Shown piece by piece: positions 1 to 6,110 of a stretch of 9,897 nucleotides of DNA. The translations under genes were made by a program, and so were the position numbers. A model generated the notes under the pieces. The model ran no database searches, was not told the DNA's origin, and saw nothing but the letters and a program-made list of their open reading frames with translations. The first letter of the stretch is position 1. Every line of letters begins with the position of its first letter. Where the stretch lies: contig CAYJGB010000048.1 in NCBI GenBank assembly GCA_964369405.1, positions 1-9,897 on the forward strand, written 5' to 3'. Origin of the DNA: CAYJFG01 sp964369405 (GTDB lineage Bacteria > Bacillota > Clostridia > Oscillospirales > Acutalibacteraceae).

Positions 1-54
1 AGACACCGCCCTTTCACGGCGGTATCACGAGTTCGATTCTCGTACGGGTCACCA
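1..54 (+). tRNA. tRNA-Glu(UUC), 3' part (5' end outside the window)
   Basis: The anticodon arm is complete: stem CCGCC (6-10) with GGCGG (18-22) and loop CTTTCAC (11-17), giving anticodon TTC at 13-15, which reads Glu codons. The T arm is ACGAG (27-31), loop TTCGATT (32-38) and CTCGT (39-43). The 3' acceptor strand ACGGGTC (44-50) is followed by discriminator A51 and an encoded CCA at 52-54. The acceptor 5' strand and most of the D arm lie before base 1, so this is a boundary truncation and not a broken gene. Confidence 0.95.
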
Positions 55-98
55 ACAAACAAAACACTCTACATATGTAGGGTGTTTTGTTTGTTATA
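54..98 (+). terminator. Hairpin terminator of the tRNA gene
   Basis: A 21-bp stem pairs 54-74 with 75-95 with a single G-U wobble (68/81). The tip is the self-complementary CTACAT/ATGTAG, so the real loop must open a few pairs there. The 3' arm is U-rich (TGTTTTGTTTGTT). The stem begins on the last base of the tRNA CCA end, so termination and 3' processing signals touch. The U-rich and A-rich arms could also work in the reverse direction. Confidence 0.8.
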
Positions 99-409
99 AT
101 GTAAAACTAGAACAACAAACCTGTAGGGGAGGCTATACGCTCCTATTGTATTTATATTGCACAAAATATAATAGAATAACAATTAATATTCGCATTTTTT
201 ACGTAATTTAACGTGTGAATATATGTAATTACCTTAGAATTAACGTTTGTATTTTTCTTCAAAATTAACGAGTGAAAATGGATTTCGCACCTACAAAATT
301 GTATTTTAAATTATCATAAGTGTAAAACATTGTTTAGGGTAACTTTTGTGATAAAAAATTACCTATTTCTATAAGTTTTTGCAATTATATTCTTTTTTCA
401 TCTTTTTTA
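96..409. other. Non-coding AT-rich stretch between tRNA-Glu and the envelope block
   Basis: No convincing coding sequence is seen here. It contains three copies of a TTAACG-centred motif in the same orientation (208-213, 240-245, 265-270). Copies one and three extend to TTAACGnGTGAAnAT. There is also a loose inverted pair TTATCA (311-316) / TGATAA (near 349). The motifs lie upstream of the promoter at 410-438 and could bind a regulator of the downstream gene, but this is only inference from position. Confidence 0.4.
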
Positions 410-438
410 TTGACCTATTCTTCTATTTTCTTTATAAT
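410..438 (+). promoter_or_regulatory. Sigma-A type promoter for the Big_2-domain gene
   Basis: TTGACC at 410-415, a 17-bp spacer and a perfect TATAAT at 433-438. The predicted start of transcription is near 445, giving a leader of about 73 nt before the ATG at 518. The TTG of the -35 box is also the first codon of the longest open frame, which argues that the longer frame is not translated from there. Confidence 0.85.
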
Positions 439-503
439 TGATATTAATAATGTTAAATATATTTTAAATTTTTACATAAACTACTTTTATTATTTTATGT
501 TTC

Positions 504-512
504 GGAGTGGGG
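504..512 (+). promoter_or_regulatory. Ribosome binding site that decides the start at 518
   Basis: GGAG (504-507), followed by TGGGG, lies 10 nt before ATG 518. No comparable site precedes earlier in-frame starts. Confidence 0.7.
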
Positions 513-517
513 TTTAT

Positions 518-2263
518 ATGAAGTCGAAAGTTGTTATTTCTATTTTAATCGTTCTTACTGTTATCGTAGCTGGAAGTGCTATAGCTGTTTTTGTTAATCC
601 TATCATTGCTACTCAAATTTTAAATCAAGTCAATGGTGTCACTGAACCAGAAACTACTACAGAGTCTACTACTCAAGAAAAAACAGAGCCTACTACTCTT
701 GCGTCTATTGAGAAAATAGAACTCGAACAAACTGAATATACTCTAGAAGTTAATTCTTCTACTACACTAACCCCTCAAGTATTGCCAGAACAAACACCTA
801 ACAAGCGTCTTTATTACTCATCATCTGATGAAAATATTGCAAGTGTTTCTGTTACAGGTGAAGTTGTTGGCTTATCTATGGGTAAGTGTACTATTAATGT
901 AAGGTCTGATGCAAATACGAATATTACTGCTCAGTATACTATAGATGTAACCGATAAGAGAATAGAAGATATCAACCTATTGAACGAGCATTTAAATTCG
1001 ATAAAAAACACTCAAACTGTAAAATACGATGATAATAACAGTAAAACAGTAAATATAAGCCAAGTTGCTATTGATGATTATAACAAGGATAACTCTTACG
1101 AAATGTTTATTGTGTATTCAATTGGTAGTGATATAAATTTAGTTGAAATTGCTACTATATCAGATGATAAAATAAAAACAGTTAAAGGGTTTGATAGCTT
1201 TATACAAGTTTTAGAAGATGGGTATAATTCATATAATCAAGATATATATATAGATAACTCAGGAAAATGCTATATTAAAAGTGAAACAGTAAAAATTTCT
1301 GGAACTAAGCACACAAGAGAAGTCGACTTTTATAATGTGGATTTAGAGAAAATGAAAATAAGCCTAAAATCAAACTATAAAGATGTGTACACTTATGAAA
1401 TTGATAGTAAAACTCCATCAAGTAGCAATTTTTATATTGATGATGAAGCCGTAAAAGAAGAACCATATTTAACATCATTATCAGATTATTTTGACGGTTA
1501 TATTAAGTATGACAGTTTAGTAAAAAGATATATTGAAATAGATGACTCAAAATATGAAAAAGCATTACCTGTAGTAGATTTAGGAGAACATTATAATAAT
1601 AGAATAGAGTGGTCGGTAAAAGATGAAAAGGTGGCAACAGTAAATAGTAGTGGAGTAATAACTGCAAAAAAAGTAGGAGAAACACAAGTAACAGCAAAAT
1701 TAGAGGGGTTAGACAGTAGTATAAATGTTATATCTGTAAATATATCTAATGCATCTAAAAACTTAACAAATTATTTAAGTGAAGAAAAAGATAAAAAAAT
1801 AACTGGTAGCGATAACGAAAAATTATCTCTATATGGTAGTAAGCTTTTGGATATAGATAATGACACTGTTTTAGAACTTTTGCTATACTATAAAGGAGAA
1901 AATCAAGCTCAAATAGATGTGGTAGACGAGGTAGGTTCTCAACTAGTTAGGACAACTGCTGTCAATGTAGAAGAAAAAAGTGGTTATGAATTAAGTTTTG
2001 AAATATTTATAGATAACTCAACATCAGATATAGTGATACAAAACAAACAGAGTAAAAAATCTGGGAATAGTGAAATAATAGAGTTTTACTTTAGAGAATA
2101 TATAGATAGTAAATATAAAAAGTATTCTAAATCTTATAAAGTGACAAAAACATCTGATAAAGTAGATGATTACTATATCGATAGTAAAAGTGTAAATGAA
2201 GAGGAATTTGAAACACAAACAAATCATTTTGGATATTATGTAAGTTGGGATATATATAATTAA
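518..2263 (+). CDS. Membrane-anchored extracellular protein with two Big_2-like Ig domains and a duplicated unknown domain
   Basis: A 581-aa protein, start chosen at ATG 518 because of the GGAG site and because the upstream open frame runs back into the -35 box. Residues 5-26 form one hydrophobic helix with Lys before it (MKSKVV) and no lipobox Cys, so it is a signal anchor or uncleaved signal peptide, leaving the rest outside. Residues 42-61 are a Thr/Glu-rich linker. The remainder is two tandem modules. Each has a Big_2-like Ig domain (about 64-145 and 335-410; SSDENIASVSVTGEVVGLSMG and SVKDEKVATVNSSGVITAKK are the typical cores) followed by an unrecognised domain (about 148-334 and 411-581). 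The unknown domains align with each other: Asp-rich loops at 186-195 (DDYNKDNSYE) and 445-453 (DIDNDTVLE), which may bind calcium, and FYIDDEAVKEEPY (305-317) against YYIDSKSVNEEEF (552-564). Big_2 domains are common in surface and adhesion proteins of Clostridia, but the ligand here is unknown. No LPxTG, SLH or catalytic motif is seen. It lies directly upstream of two membrane protein genes on the same strand. Confidence 0.85.
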   Translation: MKSKVVISILIVLTVIVAGSAIAVFVNPIIATQILNQVNGVTEPETTTESTTQEKTEPTTLASIEKIELEQTEYTLEVNSSTTLTPQVLPEQTPNKRLYYSSSDENIASVSVTGEVVGLSMGKCTINVRSDANTNITAQYTIDVTDKRIEDINLLNEHLNSIKNTQTVKYDDNNSKTVNISQVAIDDYNKDNSYEMFIVYSIGSDINLVEIATISDDKIKTVKGFDSFIQVLEDGYNSYNQDIYIDNSGKCYIKSETVKISGTKHTREVDFYNVDLEKMKISLKSNYKDVYTYEIDSKTPSSSNFYIDDEAVKEEPYLTSLSDYFDGYIKYDSLVKRYIEIDDSKYEKALPVVDLGEHYNNRIEWSVKDEKVATVNSSGVITAKKVGETQVTAKLEGLDSSINVISVNISNASKNLTNYLSEEKDKKITGSDNEKLSLYGSKLLDIDNDTVLELLLYYKGENQAQIDVVDEVGSQLVRTTAVNVEEKSGYELSFEIFIDNSTSDIVIQNKQSKKSGNSEIIEFYFREYIDSKYKKYSKSYKVTKTSDKVDDYYIDSKSVNEEEFETQTNHFGYYVSWDIYN

Positions 2264-2289
2264 GTTGTCCAATAGATGAAAATCAGCAG

Positions 2290-2366
2290 ATATTATAACA
2301 ATCAACGTTATAACATGATTTATGTATATCTATTGTCGATTATTCTTGACTAATATTTAATAAAAA
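2290..2366 (+). repeat. 77-nt direct repeat, copy 1 (upstream of first membrane paralog)
   Basis: Identical base for base to 3345-3421. It contains an inverted repeat (2293-2313) and a -35-like TTGACT (2346-2351). Right after the repeat this copy goes straight into the ribosome binding site (TTAGGAGG), with no TATAAT at the correct distance. A weaker alternative promoter inside the repeat is TTGTCG (2333-2338), 17 bp, TTTAAT (2356-2361). Confidence 0.9.
2293..2313. promoter_or_regulatory. Inverted repeat TTATAAC-N7-GTTATAA, possible operator, copy 1
   Basis: A perfect 7-bp inverted repeat with a 7-nt centre (2300-2306), about one and a third helix turns between half-site centres, as for a dimeric DNA-binding protein. 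It could also fold as a small hairpin but lacks a U-run, so a terminator is unlikely. An identical copy is at 3348-3368. Confidence 0.5.
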
Positions 2367-2381
2367 CTTAGGAGGATTTTT

Positions 2382-3353
2382 ATGGATAAATTTAATAACA
2401 CGTTAAACCAGCCTACAAACACATCAAGTGGGCTGAATATGCTAAAATCCGTATTTAGTGGAAAACTCCTATTAGGTTTAATAGTTATTATGATTTTATT
2501 TAGTGTTATTATGCCAATATTTTTGTACTTTATATTGGATATAATAACAATAGATACATATAATATTGTTAATCAAATGAGTTTACAAGAGTATAATATT
2601 AAATTTAACTCTATATCTGTAGGGGATATAATGGTAAATATACCAAATATTTATATGGTATTATTTATACTTAGCGTACTAGTAATTTTTTTGTTAGTAG
2701 TAGTGTTACTTTACATATATATTAAATTAAAATCGAGTGACAATAATTCTACACTAAATTTAGGGTTTAAACTACTTAAAATTTGTTTTATAGCTTTTAT
2801 AGTGTTATCGATTCTTTATAGTGTCCCTATCCTATTAGATGTTAATACAATGGCGACATATATTAATTATATAGCTGAAAATCAACTATCTATCTTTGAT
2901 TCAGTCGCACTATCTACAGGGATATATCTTCAAAATATAATTACAATCGCTTTTTATATTATTAGTGCTGTATTTGCTGTACTGTATTTTTCATTCATGG
3001 CTAAACTCTCACACTCGTTAATGTTAATTAGTAATAATTCAAAAATGTACATAAAAGGTGTTTCATTCTGTGGTGCACTTAATTCGCTTGTTGCAGTTTT
3101 TACAGGTATGATTGTTTTTACGGTAACACTATCTAGTCTTATTTATCTGTCAGATTCTTCTTTTATACCACAAGAAATTTTAACATACATATCTACCATA
3201 CAATATACTAATATAGTTACTACCTTTATTCTGTTTATTTTATTGTTATCATTACTAAGCGGTATAACTATTTGTATTGCAATTTTTTGTTATCGCTACA
3301 AAAGTTACGCACAAACAATAATCAATTCAAATAAAAAACAGAAAATATTATAA
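2382..3353 (+). CDS. Six-helix membrane protein, first of a tandem paralogous pair (unknown family)
   Basis: A 323-aa integral membrane protein. TTAGGAGGATTTTT gives an excellent ribosome binding site for ATG 2382. A hydrophilic N-terminus of about 27 residues (MDKFNNTLNQPTNTS start) is followed by hydrophobic segments at roughly 29-57, 90-116, 130-153, 181-212, 224-255 and 275-305. Positively charged loops (KLKSSD near 115, the stretch 208-225, KYRYKS-like tail after 305) point to both ends being cytoplasmic. It is clearly a paralog of the next gene: the first 28 residues are nearly the same, and YIYxKxKS (about 111-118), STxxLGFK (123-130) and VLYxxFMxKxS (200-210) are shared, while the rest has drifted far. 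It lacks the long Asn/Gln tail of its partner. No enzyme or transporter motif was recognised. The last codons and stop lie inside the second 77-nt repeat copy. Confidence 0.85.
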   Translation: MDKFNNTLNQPTNTSSGLNMLKSVFSGKLLLGLIVIMILFSVIMPIFLYFILDIITIDTYNIVNQMSLQEYNIKFNSISVGDIMVNIPNIYMVLFILSVLVIFLLVVVLLYIYIKLKSSDNNSTLNLGFKLLKICFIAFIVLSILYSVPILLDVNTMATYINYIAENQLSIFDSVALSTGIYLQNIITIAFYIISAVFAVLYFSFMAKLSHSLMLISNNSKMYIKGVSFCGALNSLVAVFTGMIVFTVTLSSLIYLSDSSFIPQEILTYISTIQYTNIVTTFILFILLLSLLSGITICIAIFCYRYKSYAQTIINSNKKQKIL

Positions 3354-3421
3354 CAATCAACGTTATAACATGATTTATGTATATCTATTGTCGATTATTC
3401 TTGACTAATATTTAATAAAAA
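3345..3421 (+). repeat. 77-nt direct repeat, copy 2 (upstream of second membrane paralog)
   Basis: A perfect copy of 2290-2366. Its first 9 bases overlap the last three codons, stop included, of the preceding gene. It ends inside the spacer of a promoter whose -10 box is in unique sequence just downstream. Copy 2 is separated from its ATG by 50 nt, copy 1 by 15 nt. Confidence 0.9.
3348..3368. promoter_or_regulatory. Inverted repeat TTATAAC-N7-GTTATAA, possible operator, copy 2
   Basis: The second copy of the inverted repeat. It overlaps the stop codon of the upstream gene and is centred about 46 bp before the -35 box at 3401, a position that would suit an activator better than a steric repressor, if it is a protein site at all. 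Confidence 0.5.
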
Positions 3422-3429
3422 TATATAAT
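3401..3429 (+). promoter_or_regulatory. Sigma-A type promoter for the second membrane paralog
   Basis: TTGACT (3401-3406), a 17-bp spacer and TATAAT (3424-3429). The -35 and most of the spacer belong to the 77-nt repeat, while the -10 lies in about 35 nt that are absent from copy 1. The predicted transcript begins near 3436, with AGGAGG at about 3460-3465 before ATG 3472. Confidence 0.8.
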
Positions 3430-3471
3430 GTATAATATTAGTATAAATACAATTTATAGGAGGATTTTTTT

Positions 3472-4707
3472 ATGGATAATTTTAATAATACGTTTAACCA
3501 GCCTACAAACACATCAGGTGGTCTGAATATGGTTAAGTCAGTTTTTGGTGGTAGAACCATGCTGATTTTAACAATTTCGACTTTCGTATATGCTGTTATT
3601 ACGGCTGTTGTTTCATTTGTTACAATTAATTTAATGGCAGATTCTTTGAATTTAATAGTAAATGAATTTATTGCAACTCCAGTTAACCCGCTTGAAATTA
3701 ACGATATAAAAGAGATATTAACCATATTTACCAATGTGTTTTTAGTAATAACTGCTATAAGCGTTTTAATTGTTTTACTATTAGGTGCATTGTCAGCTTA
3801 CATATATGCAAAATCTAAATCAGAAGATAGGGACTCTACACCAGTTTTAGGTTTTAAGATATTTAGAATATGTTTAAAAATTTCTATTGCTTTTTCTATT
3901 ATTTATGGGTTACTAATAATTATAGGAAGTATCGCTTTAGTATCATTTTCTAATGATTTACCTTATGCAACTCAAGATTCTACTGCGTTTGTAATTGTTA
4001 CTAGTGTAATCCTTGTAATTTCTGTGCTTTTTTCTGTAGGGTTAAATGTTTTATATCTTGCGTTTATGACTAAATTTTCAAGTTCTATAGTAGAAACTTG
4101 TAATACTGATAAAGTTCATAATAAGGGTGCTATGAGCAGTGGTGTATATAATTTAATAATAGCTATCTTAATGGGACTTAATGCTATGTCAACAATACCA
4201 TATTTTTTCCTATCTGGAATCTTTTTATCAGTAGATACTCAGTCGCAATTTGGCTCAACTGACCCATTTTCACAATATATATTTGATACATATCAAGCAC
4301 CACTTATGACAATAACTATTCTTTCTGGAGTGTTGTTAGTGGCGGTTACTGCAATAGCAGTATGTATGACTGTGTTATGTTTTAGCTATAATAAAAAGGC
4401 AAAACTAATATTAACACCACCGTTTACAGGATATAATTTTAACAGACCAGTACCACCTACACCACAACAAAATATGAATAATAATTTTTATAACCAAGCA
4501 CCACAACAAAATACAAATAATAACTTTTATAATCAAGCACCACAGCAAAATGCAAATAATAATTTTTATAATCAAGCACCACAGCAAAATGCAAATAATA
4601 ACTTTTATAATCAAGCTCCACAGCAACCACAAAATAGCGATTATAATGTGAATAATCAATCGCAACCGACTGCTGAAGAAAATAAACACAATACATTTTA
4701 TAATTGA
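3472..4707 (+). CDS. Six-helix membrane protein with Asn/Gln-rich tandem-repeat tail, second of the pair
   Basis: A 411-aa protein starting at ATG 3472 after AGGAGGATTTTTTT and ending in TGA. The N-terminus (MDNFNNTFNQPTNTS start) matches the first paralog almost residue for residue to about 28. Hydrophobic segments are near 29-56, 85-113, 131-158, 171-199, 223-253 and 277-306. Charge bias (YAKSKSEDR near 112-120, SYNKKAK near 305-311) puts both ends in the cytoplasm. A Pro-rich hinge (316-332) leads into four tandem 13-residue repeats, PQQN(M/T/A)NNNFYNQA, at 331-382. A degenerate unit follows and the protein ends in NTFYN. The tail is low-complexity, Asn/Gln-rich, with regularly spaced Tyr and Phe, resembling a flexible or self-associating segment. 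The family is not recognised. Its own promoter and the terminator downstream suggest it can be transcribed alone as well as by read-through from upstream. Confidence 0.85.
   Translation: MDNFNNTFNQPTNTSGGLNMVKSVFGGRTMLILTISTFVYAVITAVVSFVTINLMADSLNLIVNEFIATPVNPLEINDIKEILTIFTNVFLVITAISVLIVLLLGALSAYIYAKSKSEDRDSTPVLGFKIFRICLKISIAFSIIYGLLIIIGSIALVSFSNDLPYATQDSTAFVIVTSVILVISVLFSVGLNVLYLAFMTKFSSSIVETCNTDKVHNKGAMSSGVYNLIIAILMGLNAMSTIPYFFLSGIFLSVDTQSQFGSTDPFSQYIFDTYQAPLMTITILSGVLLVAVTAIAVCMTVLCFSYNKKAKLILTPPFTGYNFNRPVPPTPQQNMNNNFYNQAPQQNTNNNFYNQAPQQNANNNFYNQAPQQNANNNFYNQAPQQPQNSDYNVNNQSQPTAEENKHNTFYN
4462..4617 (+). repeat. Four tandem 39-bp repeats encoding the Asn/Gln tail
   Basis: Units are at 4462-4500, 4501-4539, 4540-4578 and 4579-4617, all in frame (13 codons each). 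Units 3 and 4 differ at only two bases, units 2 and 3 at three or four, and unit 1 is the most different. This gradient suggests stepwise expansion with the newest copies at the 3' side. Most changes are silent. Confidence 0.9.
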
Positions 4708-4781
4708 TTTTAAAGTTACCAATAAAAGGTTTATGTTAATAACGTTTGAGGTCTGTTCAAAAACACAATACAACACGCAAA

Positions 4782-4812
4782 AAAAGGGAACTTCTAAAAG
4801 AAGTTCCCTTTT
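4782..4812. terminator. Bidirectional terminator between the membrane gene and rpsR
   Basis: A perfect 13-bp stem (4782-4794 with 4800-4812; core AGGGAACTTC / GAAGTTCCCT) with loop TAAAA. In the minus direction it ends in a run of seven to eight U, ideal for ending the rpsF-ssb-rpsR transcript. In the plus direction it has TTTT after the stem and can end the membrane-gene transcript. Confidence 0.9.
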
Positions 4813-4827
4813 CACTATTTGTTATTA

Positions 4828-5079
4828 TCAATCACTTGTGTATGGTAATAATGCTAAGTGTCTTGCTTTTTTTATAGCTATTGTTAATTTGCGTTGGTGA
4901 TGTGCACATGTGCCTGTTACTCTTCTAGGTAGTATTTTTGCTCTCTCTGAAAGAAAACGGCGTAATCTTGCTATATCTTTATAATCTATATCTTCTACTT
5001 TGTCTACGCAAAATGAACATACTTTTCTACGGCCTTTACGTCCGCTTCTGCGATTATCTCTCTCTGGTCTATCTCCCAT
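4828..5079 (-). CDS. rpsR: 30S ribosomal protein S18
   Basis: An 83-aa protein of full normal length. S18 binds S6 on the platform of the 30S subunit next to 16S rRNA. Family hallmarks are seen: the basic N-terminus, IDYKD (31-35), LRRFLSERAKILPRR (39-53), TGTCAHHQRKL (55-65) and the C-terminal AIKKARHLALLPY. Cys21, Cys24, Cys58 and His61 form a plausible zinc site, as in the cysteine-containing form of S18 known from other bacteria. It is last in the operon. AAGGAG (5089-5094 on this strand) lies 9 nt before the ATG, and the shared terminator follows the stop. Confidence 0.98.
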   Translation of the reverse strand: MGDRPERDNRRSGRKGRRKVCSFCVDKVEDIDYKDIARLRRFLSERAKILPRRVTGTCAHHQRKLTIAIKKARHLALLPYTSD

Positions 5080-5124
5080 TGTTATCGCTCCTTTATATAT
5101 TTTTAAAACTCGTTTTATCTAATT

Positions 5125-5574
5125 TTAAAATGGTAAGTCATCATCTAGTGGTGATTCTTCAAAATCTCCTACAGAACCATTTGAATATGTTTGTGCAGGT
5201 TCATCTGGAATTGGTGCACCATTTGAAAAACTGTTGTTTCTCTCTTGTCCACTTCCTCTTTTGTCACCAGTAAAATATACATTGTCTGCTACTATTTCTG
5301 TTACATAGCGTGTGTTACCATTGTTATCTTGATATTGACGTGTTTGTAAAGAGCCATCTAATGCTATTAGCTGTCCTTTTGTAAAATATTTACATACAAA
5401 CTCTGCTCTTTGTCGCCAACACACAATATTGATAAAATCAGCTTGTCTTTGTTCGCCTTGTTTAGCGTATGGACGGTCTACCGCTATACTAAAACTTGTT
5501 ACAGATATGTTTGATGCTGTAGTTTTAAGTTCTGGGTTTGTTGTTAAACGTCCCATTAAAATTACTTTATTCAT
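5125..5574 (-). CDS. ssb: Single-stranded DNA-binding protein SSB
   Basis: 149 aa. It coats single-stranded DNA in replication, recombination and repair and recruits partner enzymes. The OB fold covers about residues 1-105 (MNKVILMGRLTTNPELK start, FINIVCWRQRAEF at 48-60, YFTKGQLIALDGSLQTRQY at 63-81), with Trp53 and nearby aromatics expected to stack on DNA. A short Gly/Ser/Asn-rich linker leads to the acidic tip DDDLPF (144-149), the conserved docking peptide for partner proteins. The linker is short compared with many SSBs. It sits between rpsF and rpsR, the classic order in Bacillota. GAGAGGA (about 5584-5590) serves as its ribosome binding site. Confidence 0.98.
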   Translation of the reverse strand: MNKVILMGRLTTNPELKTTASNISVTSFSIAVDRPYAKQGEQRQADFINIVCWRQRAEFVCKYFTKGQLIALDGSLQTRQYQDNNGNTRYVTEIVADNVYFTGDKRGSGQERNNSFSNGAPIPDEPAQTYSNGSVGDFEESPLDDDLPF

Positions 5575-5628
5575 AAAACAACGTCCTCTCTTTTATGAGT
5601 ATATCAATTAAAGCTAATTTATCTTAAA

Positions 5629-5925
5629 TTAAGCTTCTTCTTTTTTAACGATTAATGTACGAAGAATACCATCAGTAATCTTGTAACGTCTGTCTAACTC
5701 TGCTGGGAAATCAGCATCGCTTTTGAAGTTTATTAATACATAATAACCTTCGCTCTCTTTGTTGATAAGGTATGCTAATCTGCGTTTACCCCATTCATCA
5801 ACACTTTCAAGAGTAGCGTATTTTTCTATTACAGCTTTGAATTTTTCGATTAAAGCTTGAACGCTTTCGTCACCAGCTTTTGTTGATAAAACTAATACTG
5901 TTTCATAAGAATTAATAACTGCCAT
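5629..5925 (-). CDS. rpsF: 30S ribosomal protein S6
   Basis: 98 aa, normal length for the family. S6 pairs with S18 on the 30S platform. The sequence shows SYETVLVLS (6-14), the strongly conserved DEWGKRRLAYLI (43-54), EGYYVLINF (59-67) and LDRRYKITDGILRTLIVK (77-94). AGAAGGAGGTG just upstream is a near-perfect ribosome binding site. First gene of rpsF-ssb-rpsR, behind its own promoter and a long leader. Confidence 0.98.
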   Translation of the reverse strand: MAVINSYETVLVLSTKAGDESVQALIEKFKAVIEKYATLESVDEWGKRRLAYLINKESEGYYVLINFKSDADFPAELDRRYKITDGILRTLIVKKEEA

Positions 5926-6043
5926 CTTTTATTACACCTCCTTCTGGACTTTTGGCTCTTAATAGTTTTAAGAGCAAAGAGATACTGAAATACTTAAATT
6001 TTAAGTATAACAGGCTACATTACATTCTGCCCTACAATGTAAC
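5926..6043 (-). promoter_or_regulatory. Structured 5' leader of the rpsF operon
   Basis: About 118 nt from the predicted transcript start to the ATG. It contains three hairpins: TTACATT/AATGTAA (6020-6026 with 6036-6042, 9-nt loop), an AT-only one (ATACTTA/TAAGTAT, about 5989-6007), and GCTCTTAA/TTAAGAGC (5955-5962 with 5968-5975, 5-nt loop) just before the ribosome binding site. In many bacteria the rpsF leader binds the S6:S18 complex through a CCG trinucleotide. No CCG occurs in this leader, so if autoregulation exists the element is non-canonical. None of the three is followed by a U-run. Confidence 0.5.
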
Positions 6044-6049
6044 TACATA

Positions 6050-6077
6050 ATTATACCAGAAAATTATGTGGTGTCAA
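6050..6077 (-). promoter_or_regulatory. Strong promoter of the rpsF-ssb-rpsR operon
   Basis: On the minus strand a perfect TTGACA (6072-6077), a 16-bp spacer and a perfect TATAAT (6050-6055), preceded by TGG that makes an extended -10. It lies 34 nt after the stop codon of the CpXC gene on the same strand, with no terminator between, so read-through from that gene is also possible. Confidence 0.9.
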
Positions 6078-6110
6078 GCAAAATTTTAAAATTGTAGTGG
6101 TAGATGGCAA

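Noticed and set aside
2293..2313. The TTATAAC/GTTATAA hairpin as a terminator between the surface gene and the membrane gene
   Set aside because: The stem is short and AT-only and is not followed by a run of T, so it is unlikely to stop transcription.
4462..4617. CRISPR-like array at the 39-bp repeats
   Set aside because: The repeats are contiguous without spacers and are in frame within a coding gene.
1..4780. Integration of an island at the tRNA-Glu gene
   Set aside because: The tRNA 3' end is intact, but no second copy of its 3' sequence (attachment repeat), integrase or phage gene is present in the window.
4411..4815. Long open frames on the minus strand opposite the repeat tail of the second membrane paralog
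   Set aside because: They are the complement of the 39-bp repeats, have no ribosome binding site, and run through the terminator at 4782-4812.
4938..5273. Plus-strand open frame across rpsR and ssb
   Set aside because: It lies antisense to two unmistakable genes and gives a hydrophobic protein of no family likeness.
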